Shown here piece after piece: positions 1 to 8,246 of a stretch of 64,000 nucleotides of DNA (the stretch's first letter is position 1; each line of letters begins with the position of its first letter). The stretch is from Actinomadura livida (lineage in GTDB: Bacteria > Actinomycetota > Actinomycetes > Streptosporangiales > Streptosporangiaceae), in contig NZ_BMRO01000006.1 of the NCBI RefSeq assembly GCF_014648675.1, positions 300,615-364,614 on the forward strand, in the 5' to 3' direction. The position numbers and the translations under genes are program-made. The notes beneath the pieces are model-generated. The model saw only the letters and a list, made by a program, of their open reading frames with translations, had not been told where the DNA came from and ran no database searches.

Positions 1-199
1 AAAGAGATCGCCAAAGATCACTACGTCGCCTGCCACCACAGGAATCAGAGACGACCTGACGCTGACCAGAGGTAAAGGTGAACCGCCCGGGTCGGATGGA
101 GGCGTCCCTGAGAGATCGAGTCATGGCACGTCCGTCCACCTATCCCCCTGAGCCGCGCAGGTGCGCGGTCCGAATTGGGGCCGAGGTCCACCCGGTTCA

Positions 200-690
200 C
201 CCGAGTGGGTGGTCGGCGATGAAGGCCGTCGCGGCCAGGCAGGGAGTCACCTCGACCGAGACAGTGCGCGACTGGCGGGCCGAGCTCGAAGCCGGCGCCC
301 ACGACCGAGGAATCAGCGGAGCTCAAGCGAGAGAACACCGAGTTGCGGCGGGCGAACGAAATCCTGAAAGCCGCGGCGCTTTCTTCGCGACCGAGCTCGA
401 CCGGCCACACAAATACTGATCGCGTTCATCGACGCGTTCCGCAGGGTCGAGCCGATCTGCCGGGTGCTGTCCGCGCACGGCACCAAGATCGCACCGTTCA
501 CCTACTACGCCGCCGAGTCACGTCCGGCCGCGCCCCGGGCGGTCCGTGACGAGTGGCTCAAGACCGAGCTGATCAAACCGTGTGGGCCGTGGAAGAACCT
601 GACCGGCGTCGAGCTGGCCATTGGCGAGTACGTGGACTGGTACAACACCACCCGACGGATACGAGGCCCTCTACTACCGCCAGAGCCACA
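200..690 (+). pseudogene. IS3-family transposase remnant (orfA plus truncated orfB)
   Basis: Pieces of an IS3-type transposase are readable in different frames. An OrfA leucine-zipper-like segment reads ELKRENTELRRANEILKAAA (about 316-375). It is followed by an OrfB segment beginning FIDAFRRVEPICRVLSAHG (about 424-480) and running on through TKIAPFTYYAAESRP. The sequence then jumps to the OrfB C-terminal pattern with LTGVELAIGEYVDWYN (about 598-645). Most of the catalytic DDE core is missing and the parts are frameshifted, so this is a dead, internally deleted copy. It lies just outside the leftmost tRNA-Val repeat. Family assignment is by motif recognition; ends are approximate. Confidence 0.75.
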
Positions 691-1143
691 CAGAACTGCA
701 GGTCACAGCCACAACCTAGAGCCTCTACCGAACCCGGGGGCGCTTCAATGGAGGGCCTGTCATGCAGGGGTGGCACCGAAGGTGGTCACCCCTGGGATTC
801 AAGATCCAAGTCCAGGGGATGGCCTGCACACGGAACTGTCGTCACCAGCACAGGTCAGATCCGACCCCCGGCAGCTGTCGGCACCAGGACCCGGGCGAGG
901 TCGGAGCCGGCGTCTCGCCAACACGGAGGGTGACCCATCTCAGGCTGAACCGGTGACCACAGGTTCGCTGGGGCAAGATCCTTGCCCCGGATCTGCCCCA
1001 CAGAACCGTCACGCGCGGTCCGAGTCATCGACGGGCAGACTGACCTGCACTGACGCCACTACGAACATGTGACCACTTCGGCAGACCCGAACAGCGACAA
1101 GAGGTCCACTCTCTTCGAGAGCAGACCTCTGAGCTGGGGAAAT
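691..1143. other. No gene recognised
   Basis: This stretch follows the IS3 remnant and runs to the att-like repeat. Open frames here lack recognisable protein character. It may hold the eroded end of the insertion sequence, but I see no terminal inverted repeat. Confidence 0.4.
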
Positions 1144-1186
1144 GTGGGCGATACTGGGTTCGAACCAGTGACCTCTTCGGTGTGAA
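1144..1186 (-). repeat. att-like repeat 1: 3' half of tRNA-Val, outer copy
   Basis: These 43 bp are identical to 20228-20270 and to 60330-60372, the last being the 3' part of the intact tRNA-Val gene. On the minus strand they encode the anticodon loop, the 3' side of the anticodon stem, the variable region, the T arm and the 3' acceptor strand. No 5' half is present, so this is not a tRNA gene. It is the expected footprint of a tyrosine recombinase that uses a tRNA 3' end, and marks the outer boundary of element A. Confidence 0.88.
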
Positions 1187-1538
1187 AACGATCGGACAAC
1201 CCGGCAGCACAGGCCGTTCAGACATCACCCCAGGTCAGAAGCCCGCCTTCCGCTCCAGTGGCACCAGTTCAAGGAAGATCAAGTCACTTCTGATCTCCCA
1301 CGATTCACGCTCCTGGCCCTTAACCGCCAATTACCTTGGGTGACCCGTCGGCCCATCAGAATGCTCATTACAGGAACCCGCGACACAGAAGTCACATACC
1401 GCCCATACGGAGTATGGGATGCCCGCATCAACGCCAAGACGGCGCGGCAAGCAGCGGCTCGCGTCGTTGCCTACGGTGCAAGCATTCGTTCCCAGTCGGC
1501 AAACCGGTCTCTCATTACTGCGATCTGCGCAACGGGCA
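1144..1538. repeat. Extended direct repeat, copy 1 (att plus flanking about 350 bp)
   Basis: Homology with 20228-20624 goes well beyond the 43-bp core. It is continuous with few indels, roughly four positions in five matching by eye, and includes long identical runs such as ggaagatcaagtcacttctg. The right end of this copy overlaps the last codons of the AbiEii-like gene ending at 1471. The shared part between the att core and that gene could carry integrase arm-binding sites. That is inference. Confidence 0.85.
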
Positions 1539-2112
1539 CGCCGTAGGCCGTGAAGTCCCGGTCGGGGATGCGGTGCAGATAGGAGAGCGACTCGGCGAAC
1601 AAGGCAGTGTCGAAGCCCGGGTTGTGCTCCGCGGCCACGGCCAAGAGGTGGTCATGGTCATAACGTCCGCTAGCCAAGACCGCATCGATGTCCAGGAAGT
1701 CGCGTGGTGCCCACCGGTTGAACAAAGCGTCCATCTTGCCGGCCACGGCATCGTCAGGGTGCAGTACCGGGCCGACTTCCAGAATCACCGGAGCGTGAGC
1801 CCGCCAGAACACCCCGAGATCCACTTTGCAGGCATTGCCATCAGAGTCAGTGACCGTCATCTGGACGAGGTCCGGCGTGCGCCGGGCCACTTCGGGTCGC
1901 AGCCCTTGGCTCGCATAGGCGGCGATGACGTCGTCGGCGACCTGCTCCGGGCTTCCTCTTTGAGAGGAGAACAGGTCGATGTCCTCTGAAGGACGAGCGC
2001 CCATGCCGTGCATCTGGACGGCGTGCCCACCGCCCAGCACGAAACCTCGGTCACCGACGACATCCAGCGCATGCAGACCAACCGGAACTGGAACCGATCC
2101 ATCAGGCGGCAT
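1471..2112 (-). CDS. AbiEii/AbiGii-type nucleotidyltransferase (toxin-like)
   Basis: 213 residues with the nucleotidyltransferase-fold signature of the AbiEii family. GGHAVQMHG occurs at about residue 27, followed by EDIDLF, which supplies the two metal-binding acidic residues. A later KVDLGVFW strand supplies a third acid, and KMDALFNRWAPRDFLDI matches the family C-terminal helical part. AbiEii proteins are toxins of type IV-like abortive-infection or toxin-antitoxin pairs that transfer nucleotides to RNA targets; here that role is inferred from family. The gene overlaps the end of a small upstream gene by 11 bp, so the two are probably cotranscribed. Its 3' end lies inside the repeat shared with 20.2-20.6 kb, where a broken copy of the same C-terminus remains. 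Confidence 0.75.
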   Translation of the reverse strand: MPPDGSVPVPVGLHALDVVGDRGFVLGGGHAVQMHGMGARPSEDIDLFSSQRGSPEQVADDVIAAYASQGLRPEVARRTPDLVQMTVTDSDGNACKVDLGVFWRAHAPVILEVGPVLHPDDAVAGKMDALFNRWAPRDFLDIDAVLASGRYDHDHLLAVAAEHNPGFDTALFAESLSYLHRIPDRDFTAYGVPVAQIAVMRDRFADWERMLAP

Positions 2113-2437
2113 GCCGAAGCTGGGGAAAGCGCCGTTCCCACAGGGCTCGGACTGGACGTGCCGGGAGAATCTCGTCCCAGTGCTCCACCAGCAGTCGGCC
2201 GTTGATCAACTGCCGCTGGTGCTCCGCACCGCCCTCCTCCAACACGATCTTGTAAACGGCAGACCGATCGTAGTCGTCATCGAGGTCGAATTCGGTTCGC
2301 CCACCCCACGCCAGCTCCAGCGGAAGCACCACGACCCCGTGCTCCGGCCCTTGCAGCTCACTCAGTGACCCGGCCACCTCGTACGGCCTGGTCTCGGCGT
2401 AACTGAACGGCGCTCCACCGTGCCCCTCCATACACAC
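2102..2437 (-). CDS. Small acidic protein upstream of AbiEii-like gene, candidate partner/antitoxin
   Basis: 111 residues, rich in Asp and Glu, with the central segment EFDLDDDYDRSAVYKIVLEEG and a C-terminal ELPARPVRALWERRFPQ-like helix. I do not recognise a named domain; it lacks the obvious winged-helix length of AbiEi antitoxins. Its stop overlaps the start of the AbiEii-like gene by 11 bp, which suggests translational coupling, and this pairing is the only basis for calling it a partner. It is divergent from the NrtR-like operon at 2630. Confidence 0.55.
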   Translation of the reverse strand: MCMEGHGGAPFSYAETRPYEVAGSLSELQGPEHGVVVLPLELAWGGRTEFDLDDDYDRSAVYKIVLEEGGAEHQRQLINGRLLVEHWDEILPARPVRALWERRFPQLRHAA

Positions 2438-2593
2438 CAGTGTGCCCTATCCACCACCGGGAGGACCTTCTTCATGGGAGGTGCTGGCCCAGGAGTAGAC
2501 CAGCCACGGCCGGAGCGCAAGTGAGGCTGGTTTGCGGCCAACGGTCTTGCCAACGGGTGACAAGGCGATGGCCAGGACGGCATCCTGAAACTA

Positions 2594-2616
2594 CTTTTTG
2601 TCAGTCTGACAAAAAG
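2594..2616. promoter_or_regulatory. Perfect inverted repeat, probable NrtR-type operator
   Basis: Arms ctttttgtca and tgacaaaaag are perfect reverse complements separated by gtc. The element ends 13 bp before the ATG at 2630 and sits in the divergent gap between the AbiEii-side gene (2437) and the NrtR-like gene. Its position overlaps where a promoter or leader would be, fitting autoregulation by the encoded Nudix-wHTH protein. Binding is inference. Confidence 0.7.
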
Positions 2617-2629
2617 CTAGGGTCAGCGC

Positions 2630-3364
2630 ATGGCCGAGGACCGCTGGACTCCCCCCGAAGTCATGCTCGCCGTCGATCTGGTGATCTTGACGCTGCGCGA
2701 GTCTCTCCTTCATGTGCTGCTGATCGAACGCGGCATCGAGCCCTATAAGGGGGCTCTGGCGCTTCCGGGCGGCTTCCTGCAGCACGCCGAGGAGGACATC
2801 ACCGCCGCGGCCCACCGCGAGCTGGAGGAGGAGACAGACATGGACGTCGATACGCTGCACCTTGAGCACCTGGGCGTCTACGGTGCCCCTGGCCGGGACC
2901 CGCGCGGACGGGTGGTGTCGGTCGCCTTCCTGGCGATCGCACCGCGGCTCCCGGAACCGGCTGCCGGAACGGACGCGGCCGGGGCCCGGTGGCAGCGAGC
3001 AGATCAGGTGCTCTCCGGCGACCTGGAGCTCGCCTTCGACCACCGGCGGATCGTCGAGGACGGCGTCGAGAACGCCCGCGCCAAGCTCGAGCACTCCGCG
3101 CTCGCCACGGCGTTCTGCGGCCCGACGTTCACGATCACCGACCTCCAGCGGGTCTACGAAGCGGTATGGGGGATCTCTCTCGACCCCCGCAATTTCTATC
3201 GCAAGGTCCAGAAGACCAGCGGATTCATCGTCGCGGCCGGCCCGGAACGCAAGGGCACGACCGGCCGGCCGGCCCGAGTCTTCAAAGCCGGTCCGCAGAA
3301 GGCCTTGAATCCGCCGATGGCCCGGCCAGTCGAACCGTCGATCACGAAGGGATCGGGACAATGA
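2630..3364 (+). CDS. NrtR-like Nudix-domain transcriptional regulator
   Basis: 244 residues. The N-terminal half is a Nudix domain with a box-like segment beginning GGFLQHAEED and ending HRELEEETD. The spacing before RE is one residue longer than the canonical box and the usual Gly after EET is Asp, so hydrolase activity may be lost. The C-terminal half (about residues 165-225) has the winged-helix pattern of NrtR proteins: TFTITDLQRVYEAVWG, then NFYRKVQKTSGF and GRPARVFK. NrtR regulators bind ADP-ribose-type ligands and repress NAD-related genes. This gene is first in an operon with 4-nt overlaps to a nucleosidase-fold gene and a membrane-protein gene. A palindrome immediately upstream suggests self-control. 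The unusual pairing suggests that it senses an NAD or ADP-ribose cue for the downstream pair. Confidence 0.82.
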   Translation: MAEDRWTPPEVMLAVDLVILTLRESLLHVLLIERGIEPYKGALALPGGFLQHAEEDITAAAHRELEEETDMDVDTLHLEHLGVYGAPGRDPRGRVVSVAFLAIAPRLPEPAAGTDAAGARWQRADQVLSGDLELAFDHRRIVEDGVENARAKLEHSALATAFCGPTFTITDLQRVYEAVWGISLDPRNFYRKVQKTSGFIVAAGPERKGTTGRPARVFKAGPQKALNPPMARPVEPSITKGSGQ

Positions 3365-4509
3365 GCGGCAATCCGATCGTCGTTCTCACGGCGCTGGACG
3401 TGGAGTACGAGTCCGTCCGGACGAAGCTTGACAAGCCGCGGCTGTATCGCCACCCGCAGGGCACCCGATTCGAGGTGGGCCGGCTGGCGCACGGCCGGGC
3501 ACGCATCGCACTGGGCCTCGTCGGGAAGGGCAACCAGTCCGCGGCGGTGCTGGCCGAACGCGCCATCAACGAGTTCTCCCCGGCGGCGCTGCTGTTCGCA
3601 GGGGTCGCCGGGGCCCTGCACTCCGACATCGCCCTCGGGGATGTGGTGGTGGCCACCCACATTTATGCCTTCCACGGCGGGACGAGCGAGGACGACGGGT
3701 TCAAGAGCCGCCCCCGTGTCTGGGAGGTGTCGCACGGCGCCGACCAGGTCGCCCGGCATGTGGCTCGCAACCGCGCATGGGCGGACGAGCTCGATGACCA
3801 AGAGCCCACGGTGCACTTCGGGCCGATCGCAGCCGGCGAAATCGTACTGAACTCGACGACTTCGCCGCACGCGCACTGGATCCGGCAGAACTACAACGAC
3901 GCACGCGCCATCGAGATGGAAGGCGCCGGCGTGGCTCAGGCCGCGCACCTCAACAGGTCCCTGCCGGTGGTCGTGATCCGTGGCGTCAGCGACCACGCCG
4001 ACGGCACCAAGGAGACCACCGACCGCGAGCACTGGCAGGCACGGGCGGTGGCGAACGCTGCGGCGTTCACCACCGCACTGGCCGAAACCCTCTCCGCCGA
4101 GGAACCGCAACAACGCGAACCGGCCGATCCGAAAGGAACACCGATGATGAGCGACACTATCCGCAACGTCGCCAAGGACAACGCACGGGTGGTCGTGCAG
4201 GCCGGGCACGTGCACGGAGGCATCCGGGTGTCCGGTGAGCACGGACCCCCCACCGATCCAGCCACGGCGATCGCCGAACTCGCCCTCCGGCTTCGGCAGG
4301 CGCGGACGGCGGGACACTTGGACGAGGACACCTACCGCGCGGCCGAGGCGGAACTCGCCGCCGCCCGCGAGACACTGCAGACGACCGATCCGCAGGACGT
4401 CGGGGCGGTGACGCTGGCCCTGAAGAAGGTACGCGGGCTGGTCGGGGACGTGGCCGCCCTTTCCGCAGAAGTGGCGAGCGTCATCGCCCTGGTTCAAGGC
4501 CTCTCATGA
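3361..4509 (+). CDS. MTA/SAH-nucleosidase-like (PNP superfamily) effector with RHIM-like motif
   Basis: 382 residues, ATG overlapping the previous stop (ATGA). Residues 1-245 form a purine nucleoside phosphorylase/MTAN fold. LLFAGVAGAL and GDVVVATHIYAFHGG are present, as are the catalytic-site motifs AIEMEGAGVAQAA and VIRGVSDHADG, with the Glu and Asp retained. Stand-alone MTAN enzymes are near 230 residues, so about 135 residues are extra. The extension starts with MMSDTIRNVAKDNARVVV and continues QAGHVHGGIRV. This is a short hydrophobic-Gln-Ala-Gly motif also found at the N-terminus of the next protein, followed by two helical stretches. PNP-family proteins in bacterial conflict systems include nucleosidases that cut ATP or other adenine nucleotides. 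Whether this one acts on MTA/SAH or on a nucleotide pool is unknown; context favours an effector. Confidence 0.78.
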   Translation: MSGNPIVVLTALDVEYESVRTKLDKPRLYRHPQGTRFEVGRLAHGRARIALGLVGKGNQSAAVLAERAINEFSPAALLFAGVAGALHSDIALGDVVVATHIYAFHGGTSEDDGFKSRPRVWEVSHGADQVARHVARNRAWADELDDQEPTVHFGPIAAGEIVLNSTTSPHAHWIRQNYNDARAIEMEGAGVAQAAHLNRSLPVVVIRGVSDHADGTKETTDREHWQARAVANAAAFTTALAETLSAEEPQQREPADPKGTPMMSDTIRNVAKDNARVVVQAGHVHGGIRVSGEHGPPTDPATAIAELALRLRQARTAGHLDEDTYRAAEAELAAARETLQTTDPQDVGAVTLALKKVRGLVGDVAALSAEVASVIALVQGLS

Positions 4510-6515
4510 CCGCGCAGGACACCACCGCTGCACCGAATGGCACCACGACGAACTACGCCGGAGATTCCGCCTACGTAGGGGTCCAGGCAGGAGTCGTGCA
4601 CGGCGACGTATATGTCTACGAGACCCCCGCAGGCGCATCGCCTGCGGAGATGTTCGAAATCGGCGTCCGGCTGCTCACGGGCGGGATACCGGGTAAGGCA
4701 CGTGAGCTCATCGGCCGAGCCGTCATGGACGGCGGTCTCACCGGCAGCCGGGTCTGCTTCCACTGGCAGCTCGCCCTCGTCAGCGGCCGGACACGGCATG
4801 AGATGCCGCAGGAGCACCTCACAATGCTGCATCGGGCACCGGGAACCTGCAACGCCACCGGTGACGACGCATGGGCGGACGGAGTGCGGACCCTATGCCG
4901 GCTGCTGGAGTCCGCGCAGCAACCCGACGAGGACCTGCGTCCCCTGCTCAAGGACCTCGACGGGCTTGCCGACCCGCAGCGCTCCATGATCCTTCGGCAC
5001 CTGCAGCTGTTCCTGGACGGGCCACTCGAGAACCAGATGTGGCGCCGCGCCCTGGACAGCGCCCAGCAGAAACAGATGGCGAACGGCAGAGCCGACCGTG
5101 TCTGGAAGTTCTTCGAGCCGAAACCGGCCCGGCCACGGGTTCGTGAGCCGCGGCCACCGGACCTCACAACCGGCACCTGGGTTCAAGCTCTGGTGTCGAC
5201 CGCCGTTCTGACCGCGGCGGCGATCCACATCGCTTACCTTCTGGTGCGGGAACTTCAGGCGGTCGCTCTGCTCGCGTACCTGCTGAGCGTCGGTGGCGGC
5301 TACTGCGCCGCAAGGGGCGGTGTGGAGTGGCGCTTCCGCATCGAGCGGCGCCGGGTGAAGGATGCGCAATATGCGCCGTGGACGCGCCCGCGAAGCGCCC
5401 CCTCCGGCGGCTTCGCCGACAAGGTGAGCCGGCGCTTGGACCACTACTTCGCCAGATACGTTCCACGCGACACCAGCAGGTCCGTCTGGTTGGCCGAGAC
5501 GGCGGGGATCCGCAGGTGCCTGCGCGACGAGATCGTGGACGTCTACCGGGAGCAGCGGACCGGCGTCGAAAGGATCTCCTGGCTGATCCGGTACCGGGTC
5601 AGCGACGTCAGGACACGGTGGGAGAACGGCACGCTGTGGAACTACCGGCAGGAACTCGCCACTCCCCCGGCCTCCATGCTGCTGACGGTCCTCGGTCTCG
5701 CCCTCCTCGTCCCCGGGGTTACGTGGACGCTGGAGGTCGCGGTACGGATCGACCCGCTGAGCGTCGTCCGCACGGCCGCCTTGGCATTGCCGGCGGGCGT
5801 GATCGCCGCCCACGCCTGGCTGCGCATCGTCCTGGAGCGCAGGCGATATGCGGCCGACCTCGCCGAGAACACACAGACGCTGAAGGCCTGCGAAGCGGCC
5901 TTCAAGCGCTGGAAGGCGAAGCTCGCCGACAAACCCGACGACCGCCAGATGGCCACCTGGCTGGACTGCGACCGGAAGATGCTCCTGGACGAGGCACTAC
6001 GCCACTACCGGTTAACGATGAGCGGCCTGATCTCCCACGCGTTCATCGAGACGCGCGCCTTCCCAGGCAGAAGCGCACGCGTACGCAAAGGCCCCTGGCG
6101 CTACGAGCGCTACAAGCTGCTCCTCTTCCTCCTCACCACGGACGGGGTACGGCAACTCAACGCCGAACTCGATTTCGCGAAGGGCACCTTCCACGATCGG
6201 CACCGGACCAACTACCGCTACGAGGCGGTCGCCGCCGTACGGGTACGCCAGACCGACGACGATGAACACGACTTCAGACTCACCCTCGTCAACGGTGAGG
6301 AGATCCACGTCGAGGCAATGGCCCCGGAAGCGGAGAAACTCCAGGACGAGCCCAGCAGCGTCGTGTCAGAAGTAACGCAAGACGCCGCCAATCTCCGCCA
6401 CACCCTGACCGTCATGGAAGGAATCGCCGCGGAAGGCAAGCGGTGGATCGTACGAGAACGCCAACGCCTGGGCGACCGGACAGAGTCCGGTCCCCACCCG
6501 GCGGAGTCCAAGTGA
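4506..6515 (+). CDS. Four-TM membrane protein with N-terminal RHIM-like (BASS3-like) motif
   Basis: 669 residues, start overlapping the nucleosidase stop by 4 nt. Near residue 25 it carries AYVGVQAGVVHGDVYVY, which matches the motif in the preceding protein residue for residue at the core VQAGxVHG. Residues about 45-200 are helical, with no catalytic motif seen. Two hydrophobic hairpins follow at about 225-272 and 388-443, each plausibly two membrane spans, separated by a basic region. A soluble C-terminal domain of about 200 residues (HYRLTMSGLISHAFIE to the end) is unrecognised. The layout suggests a membrane effector or receptor that meets its nucleosidase partner through the shared motif. 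A pore-forming role is possible but not shown. Confidence 0.75.
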   Translation: MTAQDTTAAPNGTTTNYAGDSAYVGVQAGVVHGDVYVYETPAGASPAEMFEIGVRLLTGGIPGKARELIGRAVMDGGLTGSRVCFHWQLALVSGRTRHEMPQEHLTMLHRAPGTCNATGDDAWADGVRTLCRLLESAQQPDEDLRPLLKDLDGLADPQRSMILRHLQLFLDGPLENQMWRRALDSAQQKQMANGRADRVWKFFEPKPARPRVREPRPPDLTTGTWVQALVSTAVLTAAAIHIAYLLVRELQAVALLAYLLSVGGGYCAARGGVEWRFRIERRRVKDAQYAPWTRPRSAPSGGFADKVSRRLDHYFARYVPRDTSRSVWLAETAGIRRCLRDEIVDVYREQRTGVERISWLIRYRVSDVRTRWENGTLWNYRQELATPPASMLLTVLGLALLVPGVTWTLEVAVRIDPLSVVRTAALALPAGVIAAHAWLRIVLERRRYAADLAENTQTLKACEAAFKRWKAKLADKPDDRQMATWLDCDRKMLLDEALRHYRLTMSGLISHAFIETRAFPGRSARVRKGPWRYERYKLLLFLLTTDGVRQLNAELDFAKGTFHDRHRTNYRYEAVAAVRVRQTDDDEHDFRLTLVNGEEIHVEAMAPEAEKLQDEPSSVVSEVTQDAANLRHTLTVMEGIAAEGKRWIVRERQRLGDRTESGPHPAESK

Positions 6516-7079
6516 GGCGCTTCTCGGGGTAGAAATCTTGCGACACGACTCGGTCGATGCAGGCGGCCCCATCAACGCACCGGCACCAGTCGGACGGCGG
6601 ACGGCGACCGGCGGGGAGGCGTGAGGGGACGCCGACCGAGCGGGGACACGACGCACGTCAGCACCGGCACCGTCCCGCCAACCGACGACGCACACCGCCC
6701 GCGAACACCCCTGATCGACACAAACCGTCACGGGCCTCGCGCTCCGCAGGCGGAGCCACTACCGTTCTGTGGTCGGACCTTCTTCAGAGCAGTTTCTCAC
6801 CAGACACGCCCTCCCGATCTCAGGCGCCTCCGACTGGAGCCCTAGTCAGCTATTTGACGCACGATGGCTACTCGGGAAGTCGTCAGGAAAGATTGGACAC
6901 CGAATCGTCTGATCCATGACTCCCACCAAAAATCCGTCATACTTTTCGGGTATTCCCAAAAGACGATACTATCCGTGATGACCGTCGGCCACAAATTTGG
7001 ATCCTCGCCGACTGTGCGCCAAAGACAAAGATCTTGCGCAGAGCGGTGATGTCCGAGGTTTAGAACCGGGAACTCACTG
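6516..7079. other. No gene recognised; lower-GC relic sequence
   Basis: After the membrane-protein gene the sequence loses coding character. The part from about 6850 to 7040 is visibly AT-richer than its surroundings. Open frames here have no recognisable motif. It looks like eroded mobile DNA leading into the IS256 fragment. Confidence 0.4.
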
Positions 7080-7443
7080 CGGCGGTGGCAGTGTTGATGG
7101 GGGGCCGCCAGCCACATGCCCAGTATGCGCTGTGCCCTTCGGCGTCGATGCCGACCGCGATGTAGGCGGGCCTGTTCTGCACCAGTGTTTGTCGCGCACC
7201 TTGACCATGACCGCGTCGAGGAACACCACTGAATCGCCGGTTCCAGGGGAGGGTCTGCCAGGCCTTGGCCTCGTCCATCACTTGGGATGGCAGTCCGGGA
7301 GATCTGCTCGTGGGACGACTCGGTGCCGTGTACCTACCTGAGGTGGTGCAGGACGTCGCGGACGCTCATGCCATACGCGTACAGGTGCGTAGGCCAGGTC
7401 CGGAGTCAGCTCGGCCTCCAGACCCCGCTCCGGCACCGGGTTG
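7080..7443 (-). pseudogene. IS256/Mutator-family transposase fragment (N-terminal and central part)
   Basis: On the minus strand the pieces RGLEAELT (about 7420) and LYAYGMSVRDVLHHLR (about 7385-7338) can be read. MDEAKAWQTLPWNRRF and QNRPAYIAVGIDAEGHS (about 7165-7120) follow. These match the family's N-terminal and mid regions, but frames change between pieces and the C-terminus is absent. It is a dead remnant downstream of the RHS locus. A C-terminal fragment of the same family, same orientation, lies at 19316-19640 on the other side. Confidence 0.75.
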
Positions 7444-7856
7444 ACCAACTGCCCGCTTGGCTGGCCGCTGGCGGGTCCTGCGCCGCACAGCCAAAAGCCC
7501 CTTTCGGATCGGCGACCTGGTCACAGCCGCCCTGCCAATCACCATCCTCGAACGACAAAATCGCCGAGATCACTCGACTGTCGAAACCCGCCCCCGCACC
7601 AGCCACCCGCCGAACGGCAGCTTCACCAGCGCCACCGCCGCCACCAGCATCGGGCACCTCGCTCGGCTTCGAGACCGAGCACCGCAACGTCGCCGCCCGC
7701 TACATCGGGATCGCGCTGCTGTTCGCGCTGGCCGCCGGCGGCGCCTCCAAAATCGTCGGGGCGCTTCAAAGTTACACCCGATCCAGAATTAATCATCAGT
7801 TTCAAACTGCTGGCCAGTCACCCTTAATCACCTTTCAGGCATCATCGGCCCCGGAT
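7444..7856. other. No confident gene
   Basis: The plus frame from about 7510 to 7770 shows RWRVLRRTAKSPF-like and EHRNVAARYIGIALLFALAA-like pieces in different frames. They suggest fused fragments of two unrelated genes. I cannot name either. Nothing here has a plausible start and ribosome-binding site. Confidence 0.35.
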
Positions 7857-8246
7857 CTAACGAGAAATGTTTAGCATCGATGAAATTACATTCAACTCAA
7901 CCAAGCCAGTGATCCTCAACCACACCAGAGACGGGAGTTCAGAAAACTGCCGAATCATGTGCTCGGCACCAGTGGGCCAATTTTTTCCGGTCGACGGAAG
8001 GTAAGAAATAGAGATTTCATCGACAATAGAGGATCCATCGCTCAACGCAGCTGAGTTAGTGATAGACAGAAAGCGAATACCTGCAAGTCGTATGGCCACC
8101 TCTTCTGTTCCGGCATTTTTTGCCAGCACGATCCGGCACTGCTCCTCCGAGCCTGCCATATAAGCGAATTCCTCAAAAAATTCATTCACATACCCGACCA
8201 AAGCGAAATGGGCTTCCTCGCAGGCGGAACGAAGTTCTGCGGTCAC
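7857..8246 (-). CDS. Candidate immunity protein for the RHS toxin
   Basis: 129 residues with a GTG start placed directly after the TAG stop of the RHS gene, so the two are in one transcript with no gap. No domain recognised. The protein is acidic, with a short helical N-terminus (EEAHFALVGYVNEFFEEFAYM) followed by alternating beta-like segments. The base composition is clearly lower in GC than the RHS core, as is the toxin tip it follows. A small unique gene immediately behind a polymorphic toxin C-terminus is normally its immunity factor. That rule, not sequence similarity, is the basis of the call. Confidence 0.7.
   Translation of the reverse strand: MTAELRSACEEAHFALVGYVNEFFEEFAYMAGSEEQCRIVLAKNAGTEEVAIRLAGIRFLSITNSAALSDGSSIVDEISISYLPSTGKNWPTGAEHMIRQFSELPSLVWLRITGLVELNVISSMLNISR

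Noticed and set aside
1144..1200. Possible tRNA-Val genes at 1146 and 20230
   Set aside because: Only the 3' half matches; D arm and 5' acceptor strand are missing, so they are att footprints.
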